Below, one piece after another: positions 24,980 through 33,467 of a stretch of 64,000 nt of DNA. Below the pieces are notes generated by a model. It had not been told where the DNA came from. It made no database searches and was given only the letters and a program-made list of their open reading frames with translations. The stretch is from JAYPWI01 sp038135065 (GTDB lineage: Bacteria; Actinomycetota; Acidimicrobiia; Acidimicrobiales; Poriferisodalaceae), in the NCBI GenBank assembly GCA_038135065.1, contig JAYPWI010000004.1, positions 1 through 64,000 on the forward strand, read 5' to 3'. How positions within the stretch are numbered: position 1 is the stretch's first letter; each line of letters begins with the position of its first letter. The position numbers were made by a program, and so were the translations under genes.

Positions 24980-25762
24980 ATGCCGTGTAGTTACTTCATC
25001 GCCGATGGCCAGGCCTACCTTCCCCAGCCGGAGGCGGTCGGCCCGTGGGCGCCCGACATGCTGCACGGGCGACTGCTCGGTGGTCTGGCGGCCCGGGAGC
25101 TCGAGACCTTGGTGCCGCGCGAGGGTTGGCGGGTGGCCCGGCTCACCGTCGATCTGTTCCGCCCGGCAGGGTTCGATCCGGTGACCGTCACCGTGGTTCC
25201 CCAGCGAGAGGGTCGGCGCATCCATGTTCTCGATGCCATGGTGATGGCGGCCGGCACGCCAGTTGCCGCCGTGAGGGCTGTAGCACTGCGGGAGGGGGAG
25301 CCTCCGCCGGGCCGAATCTGGGCCCCTGAGTCGTGGCAGTCACCCCCGCCGGAGTCCCTGCCCCGACCTGAGCCCCGCACCGAACAGGAGGCGGCCCTCC
25401 AGGAGATCTGGGAATTCCGGATTCACGAGGGTGGGTTCGGAACCGACCAGCGGAGCCGCCTGTGGAGTCGTGATGCTGGCTGTCTGGTCGACGAGGAGCC
25501 CATGAGCCCGCTGGTTCGTGCTGCCGTCAGCTCCGACATCGCGAGTCCGGTGGCCAACGGAAGTGACCTCGGGGTCGGCTACATCAACGGGGACTACACC
25601 CTGGCCATGGCCCGCTATCCAGTCGGCGAATGGATCGGGGTGGAGACCACGACCCACCTCGCCGACGGAGGGATTGCGGTGGGGGCGTGCGCGATGTACG
25701 ACCGGAGCGGGCCGTTCGGCTCGAGCACGGCGACCGCCCTCGCCAATCCGATCTTGGCTTGA
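24980..25762 (+). CDS. Acyl-CoA thioesterase-like double-hotdog protein
   Basis: 260 residues from ATG 24980 with GAGAGGTG upstream. The N-terminal part (HGRLLGGLAARELE...RLTVDLFRPA) and the C-terminal part (LGVGYINGDYTLAMARYPVGEWIGVETTTHLADGG) each look like one hotdog domain, as in TesB-like and acyl-CoA thioesterase-like proteins of actinobacteria. It is divergent from the amidase operon and convergent with the nitroreductase gene. Expected activity is hydrolysis of acyl-CoA; substrate range not visible. Confidence 0.75.
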   Translation: MPCSYFIADGQAYLPQPEAVGPWAPDMLHGRLLGGLAARELETLVPREGWRVARLTVDLFRPAGFDPVTVTVVPQREGRRIHVLDAMVMAAGTPVAAVRAVALREGEPPPGRIWAPESWQSPPPESLPRPEPRTEQEAALQEIWEFRIHEGGFGTDQRSRLWSRDAGCLVDEEPMSPLVRAAVSSDIASPVANGSDLGVGYINGDYTLAMARYPVGEWIGVETTTHLADGGIAVGACAMYDRSGPFGSSTATALANPILA

Positions 25763-25798
25763 CAGCGGCCCGACCAGACGTCCTGCGGCGGGTTTGGC

Positions 25799-26473
25799 TC
25801 AGTCGTCGAAGCCGACGAAGGTGGCGATCTGGTCGACGGGAACCCGGGATGCCTTGACGTCGTTGGCCGCAAAACCCTCAGCAGGCCAGCCCATGGCCAC
25901 GCAGGTCATGATGACCTCGTCCTCGGGGATGTTGGCGTGTTCACGCACCACGGCCGACTGCATGATGCCCTGTCCGTTGATGACGGTGCCCAGGCCTCGG
26001 TCCCACGCAGCCAGCACCAACCCATAGGTCACGGCTCCCAGGTCGAAGTGGCCCACCGTGGCCAATTGCAGGTCGCGGTCGTAGGTGACGACGATCGACA
26101 CTGGAGCGTCGAACTGGCGGAAGCCCCGCATCATCCAGTCCCGGCGGCGTTCCCGGTCGTCGCGGATCCCCATGGCGTCGAAGAGGTCATAGGCGATCTC
26201 GACCTGACGCTCACGATGCACCCCGTCGTAGTTGCCCTCGACGGGAATCTCCCGCTGAGGCTTCGCTCCGGCCATCATCCGTTCGGTGTTGCCCGCTCTG
26301 ATCAGATCCAAGGGTTCGCCCGTCACCACGTGGAAATGCCAGGGCTGGGTGTTCATCGACGAGGGAGCACCCGTGGCGATCTCGATGATTTCCTCGATCA
26401 GTGCCCGGGGAACGGGGTCGGGTTTGTAGCCCCGGATGCTGCGACGGTCCCTGACGAGCTGTTCGAATTCCAC
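25799..26473 (-). CDS. Nitroreductase-family flavoprotein
   Basis: 224 residues from GTG 26473. The opening FEQLVRDRRSIRGYKPDPVP and ATGAPSSMNTQPWHFHVV are the FMN-binding signature of the nitroreductase family; a later VINGQGIMQSAVVREHANIPEDEVIMTCVAMGWP is the C-terminal cofactor-contact segment. These enzymes use NAD(P)H and FMN to reduce nitro groups, quinones or enones. TACACT six bases before the GTG and absence of a ribosome-binding site point to a leaderless transcript. The large in-frame extension upstream overlaps the binding-protein gene and is not coding. Confidence 0.87.
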   Translation of the reverse strand: MEFEQLVRDRRSIRGYKPDPVPRALIEEIIEIATGAPSSMNTQPWHFHVVTGEPLDLIRAGNTERMMAGAKPQREIPVEGNYDGVHRERQVEIAYDLFDAMGIRDDRERRRDWMMRGFRQFDAPVSIVVTYDRDLQLATVGHFDLGAVTYGLVLAAWDRGLGTVINGQGIMQSAVVREHANIPEDEVIMTCVAMGWPAEGFAANDVKASRVPVDQIATFVGFDD

Positions 26474-26479
26474 GCAGGC

Positions 26480-26485
26480 AGTGTA
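26480..26485 (-). promoter_or_regulatory. -10 element TACACT of leaderless nitroreductase gene
   Basis: On the minus strand TACACT ends six bases before GTG 26473, placing the expected transcript start at the start codon. Confidence 0.5.
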
Positions 26486-26639
26486 GGGAACGGGCCTTCG
26501 TGGAAGCGTTGAGCTGAGTTCGTCGGGCTGCCGTGTTCGGTCAGGCAGCGGTTCGGCGCTCGAATATGACGACCGTGTCGGTTTCGTGTCGATCCGTTTG
26601 CGGCCAGGCGTGCTCGATGTGACCCACGGGTAGCCCCCG

Positions 26640-26645
26640 TATGCT
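26640..26645 (+). promoter_or_regulatory. Possible -10 (TATGCT) of the ABC-transporter operon
   Basis: TATGCT is the best -10 match in the 277-base gap before the binding-protein gene and would give a leader of about 100 bases. No good -35 is visible. Confidence 0.3.
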
Positions 26646-26750
26646 TGGGGTTTGGCTCTGTCCCAGCCGACCATCGGAGGCGGCAGGCGGAGACCGATCC
26701 GGCGGACGCAGCGTGGCGATCCGTCACCTCGAGATGGAGGGTTACAACCC

Positions 26751-28022
26751 ATGAGAAATGCACGTTGGTTGCGCCTGGTGGCGCTCCTTGCGGGCCTCGC
26801 TCTGGTTGCTGCGGCATGTGGCGGCGGAGACAGCGACGGCGACGCAGAGGAAGCCACCGAGACGACCGCAGCCGAAGCCGGCTCGGCCGAGGGCCCCGAG
26901 CTCTCGCTCGGCACCCTGCTGCCTGAGACAGGCCCCCTGGCCATCCTCGGCGCGGGCATGATCCCCGCTGCCCAGCTGGCAGTGGCTGACATCAACGCAG
27001 CCGGTGGCAACGTCACCATGGTGACGGGCGACTCCGGCACCGATCCCGACATCGCCAACGCCACGGTGGACAGCCACCTGGCCGCCGGCGTGCAGGGCAT
27101 CATCGGCGCCGCCAGCTCCGGCACCTCGTCCTCGGTCATCGACAAGGTGACCGGCGCCCAGGTTGCTCAGTGCTCGCCGTCGAACACGGCTGCCGGCCTT
27201 GGCACCTCTGGTGACGACGGCTTCTACTTCCGGACCGCTCCGTCGGACGACCTGCAGGCCCCGACCCTGGCCAACCTCGTGCTCGAGGACGGCTACGCCA
27301 ACGTGGCCCTGGTTGCTCGTTCCGACGAGTACGGCGTCGGCTTCGGTGAGTACTTCGCTCCCGCCTTCGAAGAGGGCGGCGGCACCGTGGTGTACAACAC
27401 CCCCTACGCCCCTGAGGCCGAGTCGTTCGACGACGTGGTAGCTGATGTGGTTGCCTCGGGTCCCGACGCTGTCGTGCTGATCGCCTTCGAAGAGGGCGTC
27501 CAGATCCTCATCGACATGGTGGCTGCTGGCGTCGGCCCCGATGCCATCGCCATCTACATCACCGACGGTATGGCCACCGAGAACCTCGGTGCCCTGATCG
27601 ACGAGGGCAACCCGGGCATCGCTGCGGGCATCAAGGGCACCCAGCCTTCCGCCGCTCCCGCTTCGGGTGCTGCGTTCTTCCCGGATGCCTTCCAGGCCGC
27701 CGTGGAAGAGGGCACTCCTGCCATCTTCGCCGCTCACGCCTACGACTGCGTCATCGTCTTCGGTCTGGCCGCCCTGCAGGCTGGTAGCGGTACCGCTGCC
27801 GACTGGGCGCCTCTGGTCGCCGATGTGACCCGCGGTGGCACCAAGTGCAACACCTACGCCGACTGCGCCGCCCTGGTGGCTGCTGGCGAGGACATCGACT
27901 ATGACGGCGCCGCTGGCCCGCTCGACTTCCTCGACGTCGGTGAGCCCGGCACTGCGACCTACGACATCTACGAGTACAACGCAGATGGCGTGCAAGAGGT
28001 CCTCGAGCAGATCGACTTCTGA
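26751..28022 (+). CDS. Branched-chain amino-acid-type ABC transporter binding lipoprotein (LivJ-like)
   Basis: 423 residues from ATG 26751 with GGAGG ten bases upstream. A lipoprotein signal (LVAAAC, Cys23) is followed by an acidic Asp/Glu/Thr linker, then a periplasmic-binding fold type I domain: LSLGTLLPETGPLAILGAGM, the usual opening of LivJ-like proteins, and QGIIGAASSGTSSSVID in the ligand cleft. Two permease and two ATPase genes follow. Codon choice is very strongly C/G-ending, even for this genome, which suggests high expression. A terminator hairpin after the gene would favour extra binding-protein mRNA. The ligand may be an amino acid, amide or short acid. Confidence 0.9.
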   Translation: MRNARWLRLVALLAGLALVAAACGGGDSDGDAEEATETTAAEAGSAEGPELSLGTLLPETGPLAILGAGMIPAAQLAVADINAAGGNVTMVTGDSGTDPDIANATVDSHLAAGVQGIIGAASSGTSSSVIDKVTGAQVAQCSPSNTAAGLGTSGDDGFYFRTAPSDDLQAPTLANLVLEDGYANVALVARSDEYGVGFGEYFAPAFEEGGGTVVYNTPYAPEAESFDDVVADVVASGPDAVVLIAFEEGVQILIDMVAAGVGPDAIAIYITDGMATENLGALIDEGNPGIAAGIKGTQPSAAPASGAAFFPDAFQAAVEEGTPAIFAAHAYDCVIVFGLAALQAGSGTAADWAPLVADVTRGGTKCNTYADCAALVAAGEDIDYDGAAGPLDFLDVGEPGTATYDIYEYNADGVQEVLEQIDF

Positions 28023-28071
28023 TCTGCTGATCGAACCCGCTGATCGTCACCGGTCGGCGGAATGATCACCC

Positions 28072-28125
28072 CCGGCCCGGCCGGAAGTGCCTCATCGGTT
28101 CTTCCGGCCGGGCCGGTACCGTTTT
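28072..28125 (+). terminator. Strong hairpin between binding protein and permease genes
   Basis: A perfect 16-bp stem (28072-28087 with 28101-28116) has a 13-nt loop and is followed by TACCGTTTT. It probably acts as a partial terminator or 3' end that makes binding-protein mRNA more abundant than permease mRNA. Confidence 0.75.
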
Positions 28126-28159
28126 CGCCCTCCGGGCTCGATTGGGGGAACATAGTGAG

Positions 28160-29479
28160 ATGCGGACAGAGCACTCACCGGTGAGACGGGGCCGTCGCGC
28201 ATCGCGGATCCTCGTCGTCCTGGTTGGCGTTCTCGTCGCCCTCGTGCCCACTGCGGTTGCCGCCCAGAGTGACGACCCTTCGTTCGCCATCTCGGGCACG
28301 GCGCGAGCCGGTCGTGAACCCGTCGAGGGCGTTCGGTTCGTGGTCCAGTTCGGCGGCGTCGAGGTCGGTGAGGCGGTCACCGACGCCGATGGCAAGTGGG
28401 AGGTGCCGGTCGGTGAGGTCGGTACCTACCTCGTGACCATCGACGTCGAGAGCCTTCCCGAGGGCGTGTCCCTGCGCGACCCCGACGTGACTTCTCGCGA
28501 CGTCGAGATCGTCGACCGTCCGGTGTCGGCCATCTTCGCGCTCGAGGGAACGGTGGAAGGTGCGGCGAGTGCTACCCCGCTGGTTGCTGTCGATTCCACG
28601 TTCGAGCGATATCTGGACCGAGCTGCTTCGGGGGTCCGGGTCGGATCGCTCGTGGCCCTTGCCGCGGTGGGGCTGTCCCTGATCTACGGGGTCACGGGTC
28701 TGGTCAACTTCGCCCATGCAGAGATGGTCGGGTTCGGGGCCATCATCACGTGGACTGTCGAGGATCTGACCGGCTTGCCCCTCATCGCCGCCGCCGTGGT
28801 CGGTGTGGCGGCCGGTGGTCTCCTCGGGTTCGTGCTGGAACGGGGCATGTTCGGACCCTTGCGGGCCCGCCGACTGAGCCTGATCTCTCTGATGGTGGTG
28901 TCGATCGGCCTGGCCTTTTTCTTGCGTTACCTGTTCCTCATCCTGTTCGGCTCGGATCGTCGGTTCTTCTCGGATTTCCGGATCCAGTCGAATTTCGACC
29001 TGGGGCCGCTGTCCTTGCCGCCCAAGGATTACGTCATCATCGTCGTCGCCCTCGTGGTGTTGGCCGCAATCGGCCTGCTGTTGCAGCGGACAAAGCTGGG
29101 GACTGCGATGCGAGCGGTGGCCGACAACCGGGATCTCGCTGAGTCGTCGGGTATCGACGTCAGGCGCACCATCCTTGCGGTCTGGATTGCCGGTAGCTCG
29201 CTCGCCGCTCTGGGTGGGATCCTGCTCGGTGTGACTCAGCAGGTGAGCTGGCAGATGGGTGAGCGGCAGCTGTTGCTCCTGTTCGCCGCAGTCACGCTGG
29301 GCGGCCTCGGCACTGCATACGGGGCGATGGTGGGTGGTTTGGCCATCGGGGTGGCCAGCGAGATGAGCACCCTGTGGCTCGACAACGATCTGAAGTTCCT
29401 GGTCGCCTTGACCGTGCTGATCATCATTCTGATCGTGCGACCTCAGGGCATCCTCGGGCGACGGGAGCGATTCGGATGA
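28160..29479 (+). CDS. LivH-type permease with N-terminal extracytoplasmic domain
   Basis: 439 residues from ATG 28160, with GGGGGAA nine bases upstream. Residues about 1-35 are a signal peptide (two Arg pairs, hydrophobic core, AVAAQ). Residues about 36-140 are a beta-rich module (ISGTARAGREPVEGVRFVV...DADGKWEVPVGEVGTYLVTIDV) resembling carboxypeptidase-regulatory-like or Cna-B domains. The LivH permease follows from about residue 150 (LAAVGLSLIYGVTGLVNFAHAE), with eight or so membrane spans. An ordinary LivH is about 290-310 residues, so the first 140 are an addition. The extra domain would face outside and could contact the binding protein. The stop overlaps the next permease start. Confidence 0.9.
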   Translation: MRTEHSPVRRGRRASRILVVLVGVLVALVPTAVAAQSDDPSFAISGTARAGREPVEGVRFVVQFGGVEVGEAVTDADGKWEVPVGEVGTYLVTIDVESLPEGVSLRDPDVTSRDVEIVDRPVSAIFALEGTVEGAASATPLVAVDSTFERYLDRAASGVRVGSLVALAAVGLSLIYGVTGLVNFAHAEMVGFGAIITWTVEDLTGLPLIAAAVVGVAAGGLLGFVLERGMFGPLRARRLSLISLMVVSIGLAFFLRYLFLILFGSDRRFFSDFRIQSNFDLGPLSLPPKDYVIIVVALVVLAAIGLLLQRTKLGTAMRAVADNRDLAESSGIDVRRTILAVWIAGSSLAALGGILLGVTQQVSWQMGERQLLLLFAAVTLGGLGTAYGAMVGGLAIGVASEMSTLWLDNDLKFLVALTVLIIILIVRPQGILGRRERFG

Positions 29480-30810
29480 CCACCGACCTGCGTCACGACC
29501 ACAACGCCGGCCCCCGTGGCCGCCTCGCGCTGTACGTCGTGGCTGTCGTGGCCGTGGTGCTCGTGGTGCTGGGTCTTGGCGGTCTCGACACACCGAAGAT
29601 CGTGTCGGGTGCACTGCGATCGGGAATCGGCGTGCAGGGTGCCGTGTTCGCCCTGGCCGCCATCGGGGTCAACCTGAATTACGGCTACACCGGGCTGTTG
29701 AACTTCGGGCCGGTCGCCTTCTTGGCCGCAGGCAGCTACGGCATGGGGATCACCATCGTCAACGGCGGCCCCTTCTTGCTGGGCATCCTCGTCGGTCTCA
29801 TCGCAGCCGCGGTGTTGGCGCTGCTCCTGGGTCTTCCCACCCTGCGCCTTCGTGGCGACTTCCTGGCCATCACCACGATCGCAGCCGGAGAGGTGCTGCG
29901 GGTCGCCTTCCGGTCGGACAACTTCTTCTCGATGGCGATCATCCTGCTGTTGGTGGTAGGCAGCGTGGGCGGTCTCACCTTCTTGGTGCCCAAGGTCGGC
30001 GGGCGACTTGCCCAATGGGCGACCGTGGTGGGCGTGATCGTCGTAGTGGGTGCGATCTCGTCGGTCGTGTGGAACGCCAGCCTGTGGGAGGGGGAGACGG
30101 GCGGTCCGTTCGGTGTTCCCCGCCCGGGTGATCCCGATATCGTCGCCACCTTCTACAACTGGAACCCATACCCGACCGGTGACTACGCCCTGACCGATGT
30201 CGCCGTGGTGGGTGACGTGTTGGGGGCGGTGCCGTGGTTGGGCGATGTGCTGGAGTCCACCTCCTACAACGATCGCCAACTCTGGGTCATCACCGTCACC
30301 TGGACCCTCGTGGTCCTGGCCAGTCTGTTTGTGTGGCGGTTGGTCTCCTCCCCGTGGGGTCGGGTCATGCGGGCCATCCGTGAGGACGAGGATGCTGCCC
30401 GGGCGGTCGGGAAGAACGCCTTCTCCTACAAGCTGCAAAGCTTCGTGGTGGGCGGTGTCATCGCCGCCTTGGCTGGGATGGCCCGGGCCATGGACCAGGC
30501 CTTCTTCAATCCGGAAAGCTTCCGCACCCAGACCACCTTCTTCATCTGGACAGTCCTCATCCTGGGTGGTGCGGCGACCATCCGGGGCCCGATTGCGGGG
30601 GCCATCGTGTTCTGGTTCTTCGTCCTGTTCATCGAGGGCGCCCTCAAGCAGATGGTGGACGGGAACTGGATTCCCGACGCCGTCCTCGACTCGAACAATG
30701 TGTCGAGCGTTCGGTTCGTGGTGCTCGGACTGACCCTGGCCACCCTCATGATCTGGCGACCACAGGGCATGTTCGGCAAGAAAGAGGAGGCGTTGCTCGA
30801 TGCCGCCTGA
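29476..30810 (+). CDS. LivM-type ABC transporter permease
   Basis: 444 residues from ATG 29476, overlapping the previous stop (ATGA). Multiple membrane spans, with LNYGYTGLLNFGPVAFLAAGSYG and LRGDFLAITTIAAGEVLRVAF, the standard LivM segments, and RAIREDEDAARAVGKNAFSYKLQSF, the cytoplasmic loop that meets the ATPases. A hydrophilic insertion of about 90 residues (30061-30270) separates membrane spans and is longer than in common LivM proteins. It forms the inner-membrane channel with the LivH-like partner. Confidence 0.9.
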   Translation: MTTDLRHDHNAGPRGRLALYVVAVVAVVLVVLGLGGLDTPKIVSGALRSGIGVQGAVFALAAIGVNLNYGYTGLLNFGPVAFLAAGSYGMGITIVNGGPFLLGILVGLIAAAVLALLLGLPTLRLRGDFLAITTIAAGEVLRVAFRSDNFFSMAIILLLVVGSVGGLTFLVPKVGGRLAQWATVVGVIVVVGAISSVVWNASLWEGETGGPFGVPRPGDPDIVATFYNWNPYPTGDYALTDVAVVGDVLGAVPWLGDVLESTSYNDRQLWVITVTWTLVVLASLFVWRLVSSPWGRVMRAIREDEDAARAVGKNAFSYKLQSFVVGGVIAALAGMARAMDQAFFNPESFRTQTTFFIWTVLILGGAATIRGPIAGAIVFWFFVLFIEGALKQMVDGNWIPDAVLDSNNVSSVRFVVLGLTLATLMIWRPQGMFGKKEEALLDAA

Positions 30811-31624
30811 TGCCGTGACCGAGTTCGATCCTGTCCCTGGTTCGGCGAAGCCGGACCCCATCCTGGTGATCGACGGTGTCCAGCGAAGCTTCGGTGGGCT
30901 GATGGCTGTCAACGTCGAGCATCTCGAAATCCAGCGGGGCACCATCACTGCCCTGATCGGACCCAACGGGGCCGGGAAGACCACCCTGTTCAACCTGGTG
31001 TCCGCCTTCGACCAGCCAGACGCAGGGCAGTGGTCGCTCAACGGTCAGTCGCTTCGAGGCCGCCAGCCCTACCAGATCGCTCGGGCCGGCATGGTTCGTA
31101 CCTTCCAGCTGACCAAGTCGTTGGCCAAGATGACCTGCCTCGACAACATGATGCTCGGGGCTCCCCATCAGGCCGGCGAGTCGTTTTTCAAGGCCCTGGT
31201 GCCCAGTACCTGGCGTCAGCAGGAAGCCGAGGTGCAGGAACGGGCCCTCGAACTGCTGGAGCGCTTCAACCTGGCTCACATGCGCGACGAGTACGCGGCC
31301 ACCCTGTCGGGGGGCCAGCGCAAGCTGCTGGAGATGGCCCGCTCCCTGATGACGTCGCCCGAGGTCATCCTGCTCGACGAACCCATGGCCGGGGTGAACC
31401 CTGCCCTCGTGCAGTCCCTTCTCGGCCACATCGAGGCCCTGCGGGACGACGGGATGACCGTGGTGTTCATCGAGCACGACATGGACGTGATCATGGGGAT
31501 CAGCGACTGGATCGCAGTGCTGGCCGAGGGGCAGGTCATCGCCGAGGGCACCCCGGATCAGGTGTCCCGCAACCCCCTCGTCATCGACGCCTACCTGGGC
31601 ACCGACTTCGGGGAGGAAGGTTGA
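30800..31624 (+). CDS. LivG-type ABC transporter ATPase
   Basis: 274 residues; the start lies eleven bases inside the permease gene. Walker A is GPNGAGKTT, the signature LSGGQRKLLEMARSLM, Walker B VILLDEPMAGVNP, and the H-loop VVFIEHDMDVIMGISDWIAVL. The long Q-loop to signature insert and VNPAL after Walker B are typical of LivG. It drives transport together with the LivF protein encoded next, whose start codon overlaps this stop by one base. Confidence 0.92.
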   Translation: MPPDAVTEFDPVPGSAKPDPILVIDGVQRSFGGLMAVNVEHLEIQRGTITALIGPNGAGKTTLFNLVSAFDQPDAGQWSLNGQSLRGRQPYQIARAGMVRTFQLTKSLAKMTCLDNMMLGAPHQAGESFFKALVPSTWRQQEAEVQERALELLERFNLAHMRDEYAATLSGGQRKLLEMARSLMTSPEVILLDEPMAGVNPALVQSLLGHIEALRDDGMTVVFIEHDMDVIMGISDWIAVLAEGQVIAEGTPDQVSRNPLVIDAYLGTDFGEEG

Positions 31625-32358
31625 TGGACCTCCTCACAGCGGAGAAGGTGGTGGCGGGGTATCTCCCCGGGGTGGACATCCTCACCGGGGTCGAGTTCCG
31701 TCTGTCCGAGGGCGAGCTGGTCGGCATCATCGGACCGAACGGTGCCGGGAAATCGACGCTGGTCAAGGCCATGTTCGGCCTGGTCGGCGTGCGTAGCGGA
31801 GCGGTCCGTTTGCGGGACGAGGAGATCACCAATCTGGCCGCCCACGAGCTGGTCATGCGAGGGGTTGGGTTCGTGCCCCAGACGGAGAACGTCTTCCCAT
31901 CGCTGACCATCTTCGAGAACATGCGGATGGGCGGGTACCAGCTACCCGACGATGAGATCGAGCCCCGCTTCGCCAAGGTGGCCGAGCTGTTCCCCCGGCT
32001 GGCCGAGCGGCGCAACCAGCGAGCCGGCCTCCTGTCGGGGGGCGAGCGCCAGATGCTGGCCATGGGCCGGGCCCTCATGATGGAACCGTCGGTGCTGTTG
32101 CTCGACGAGCCATCGGCTGGGCTGAGCCCGGCGTTCCAGGCCGAGGTGTTCGAGACGATTCGGGACATCAACGCGACTGGGGTATCGATCGTGATGGTCG
32201 AACAGAACGCCCAGCGGTGCCTGGCCATCAGCGACCGGGGCTATGTGCTCGACAGGGGCCGCAACGCCTACGAAGGCACCGGCCAGGAACTGCTCGAGGA
32301 CCCGAAGGTGATCGAGCTGTACCTGGGGACCCTGGGTCGAGGCCGTCGGGGCGACTGA
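31624..32358 (+). CDS. LivF-type ABC transporter ATPase
   Basis: 244 residues from ATG 31624 (TGATG overlap). Walker A is GPNGAGKST, the signature LSGGERQMLAMGRALM, Walker B VLLLDEPSAGLSP, and the H-loop histidine is replaced by Gln in VMVEQN, as is normal for LivF. The GFVPQTENVFPSLTIFENM segment holds the Q-loop. This completes the five-gene transporter; a bicupin gene follows after two bases and may belong to the operon. Confidence 0.92.
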   Translation: MDLLTAEKVVAGYLPGVDILTGVEFRLSEGELVGIIGPNGAGKSTLVKAMFGLVGVRSGAVRLRDEEITNLAAHELVMRGVGFVPQTENVFPSLTIFENMRMGGYQLPDDEIEPRFAKVAELFPRLAERRNQRAGLLSGGERQMLAMGRALMMEPSVLLLDEPSAGLSPAFQAEVFETIRDINATGVSIVMVEQNAQRCLAISDRGYVLDRGRNAYEGTGQELLEDPKVIELYLGTLGRGRRGD

Positions 32359-32360
32359 TC

Positions 32361-33443
32361 GTGGTCGGTCGCGTGCTGGTGCCCTGTGCCGATCTGCACG
32401 ACATGCTGGCCTTCTGCACGGAGACGCTCGGGTTGCGGGTCGACCGGATCTCACCGGCCGACGATCCTCGGGAGGTCGACCTCACCGGAGGCGGGCTGTC
32501 CCTCCGGCTGGTGAGCGAGCCGCAGAGCAGCGGTGCCGGGATCGGACTGGAGCTCGACGCCACCCTGGAACTGCGGCCCGGGACCCTGGTTGCCCCCAAC
32601 GGAATGACGGTCCGAGTCGTGGAACGAACTCGCCGGCGCGAGCTCCCCCCGCTGGTCGAAGAGCTGGTGGTGACCCGCGCCGATGCCAGCGGGGGGTTCG
32701 GCACCGGCCGGGCCGGGATGGGATACCGAGACCTGATCCCGTCCCGACTGGGTGGTCGGTTCATCGCCTCCCACATTCGGATCGAGGACGGTGGACCCGT
32801 TCCCGACTACGTGCACTTCCACCGCATCCGGTTCCAGCTCATCTATTGCCGTCGGGGGTGGGTGGAGGTGGTCTACGAGGACCAGGGGCCGCCCTTCGTG
32901 ATGGAACCCGGCGACTGCGTGATCCAGCCTCCCGAGATCCGTCACCGGGTGCTGGCCAGCTCCCCGGGTCTCGAGGTGGTCGAGGTCGGTTGCCCGGCCG
33001 AGCACGACACGTTTGCCGATCACGATCTCGAGCTGCCCACCGGCCGTCACCTGCCCGAACGGGACTACCAGGGCCAGCGCTTCGTCCGCCACGTGGCCAA
33101 GGACGCACCCTGGGTGCCGGGGCGATTGCCGGGGTGGCAGAGTTGCCCAGTGGGGGTCGAAGCGGCCACTGACGGCCTAGCCGAGATCCGCACCCTCCGC
33201 CCCGAGCCGGGAGGGTCGGCCCACAACACGTCACCGATGTGGACCCACAGGGGAGAGCTGGCCTTCTTCTTCGTGCTCGACGGCACGTCGGATCTCGACC
33301 TCGGCGACCGGATCGAGCCGCTCGCTGAGGGCGACAGCGTCACCGTGCCGTCCGGCCTGGCACACCGTTGGCTCCGGCCGTCGGACGACTGCCGCCTGCT
33401 GGAGGTCACCCTCCCCGCCGACGCCGCTTGGAGCGCGTCCTAG
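32361..33443 (+). CDS. VOC-like plus double-cupin protein
   Basis: 360 residues from GTG 32361, two bases after the transporter operon. The first 90 residues read like half of a glyoxalase/VOC fold (VLVPCADLHDMLAFCTETLGLRVDRI). Two cupin domains follow: the first with VHFHRIRFQLIYCRRG and PPEIRHRV (metal-ligand His pair and later His kept), the second with MWTHRGELAFFFVLDGT and VPSGLAHRW. Bicupins include ring-cleaving dioxygenases and many unknown enzymes. The tight link to an uptake operon suggests it acts on the imported compound. No specific reaction can be assigned. Confidence 0.75.
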   Translation: MVGRVLVPCADLHDMLAFCTETLGLRVDRISPADDPREVDLTGGGLSLRLVSEPQSSGAGIGLELDATLELRPGTLVAPNGMTVRVVERTRRRELPPLVEELVVTRADASGGFGTGRAGMGYRDLIPSRLGGRFIASHIRIEDGGPVPDYVHFHRIRFQLIYCRRGWVEVVYEDQGPPFVMEPGDCVIQPPEIRHRVLASSPGLEVVEVGCPAEHDTFADHDLELPTGRHLPERDYQGQRFVRHVAKDAPWVPGRLPGWQSCPVGVEAATDGLAEIRTLRPEPGGSAHNTSPMWTHRGELAFFFVLDGTSDLDLGDRIEPLAEGDSVTVPSGLAHRWLRPSDDCRLLEVTLPADAAWSAS

Positions 33444-33467
33444 GCCCGCTGGGCCGGCGGCTGGGCG

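Noticed and set aside
23197..24990. Plus-strand open frame of 597 codons opposite the amidase
   Set aside because: Gly/Val-rich shadow of the amidase; the amidase triad on the other strand is unmistakable.
26474..27145. N-terminal extension of the nitroreductase to 448 residues
   Set aside because: It overlaps the binding-protein gene; the nitroreductase domain and a -10 element place the start at 26473.
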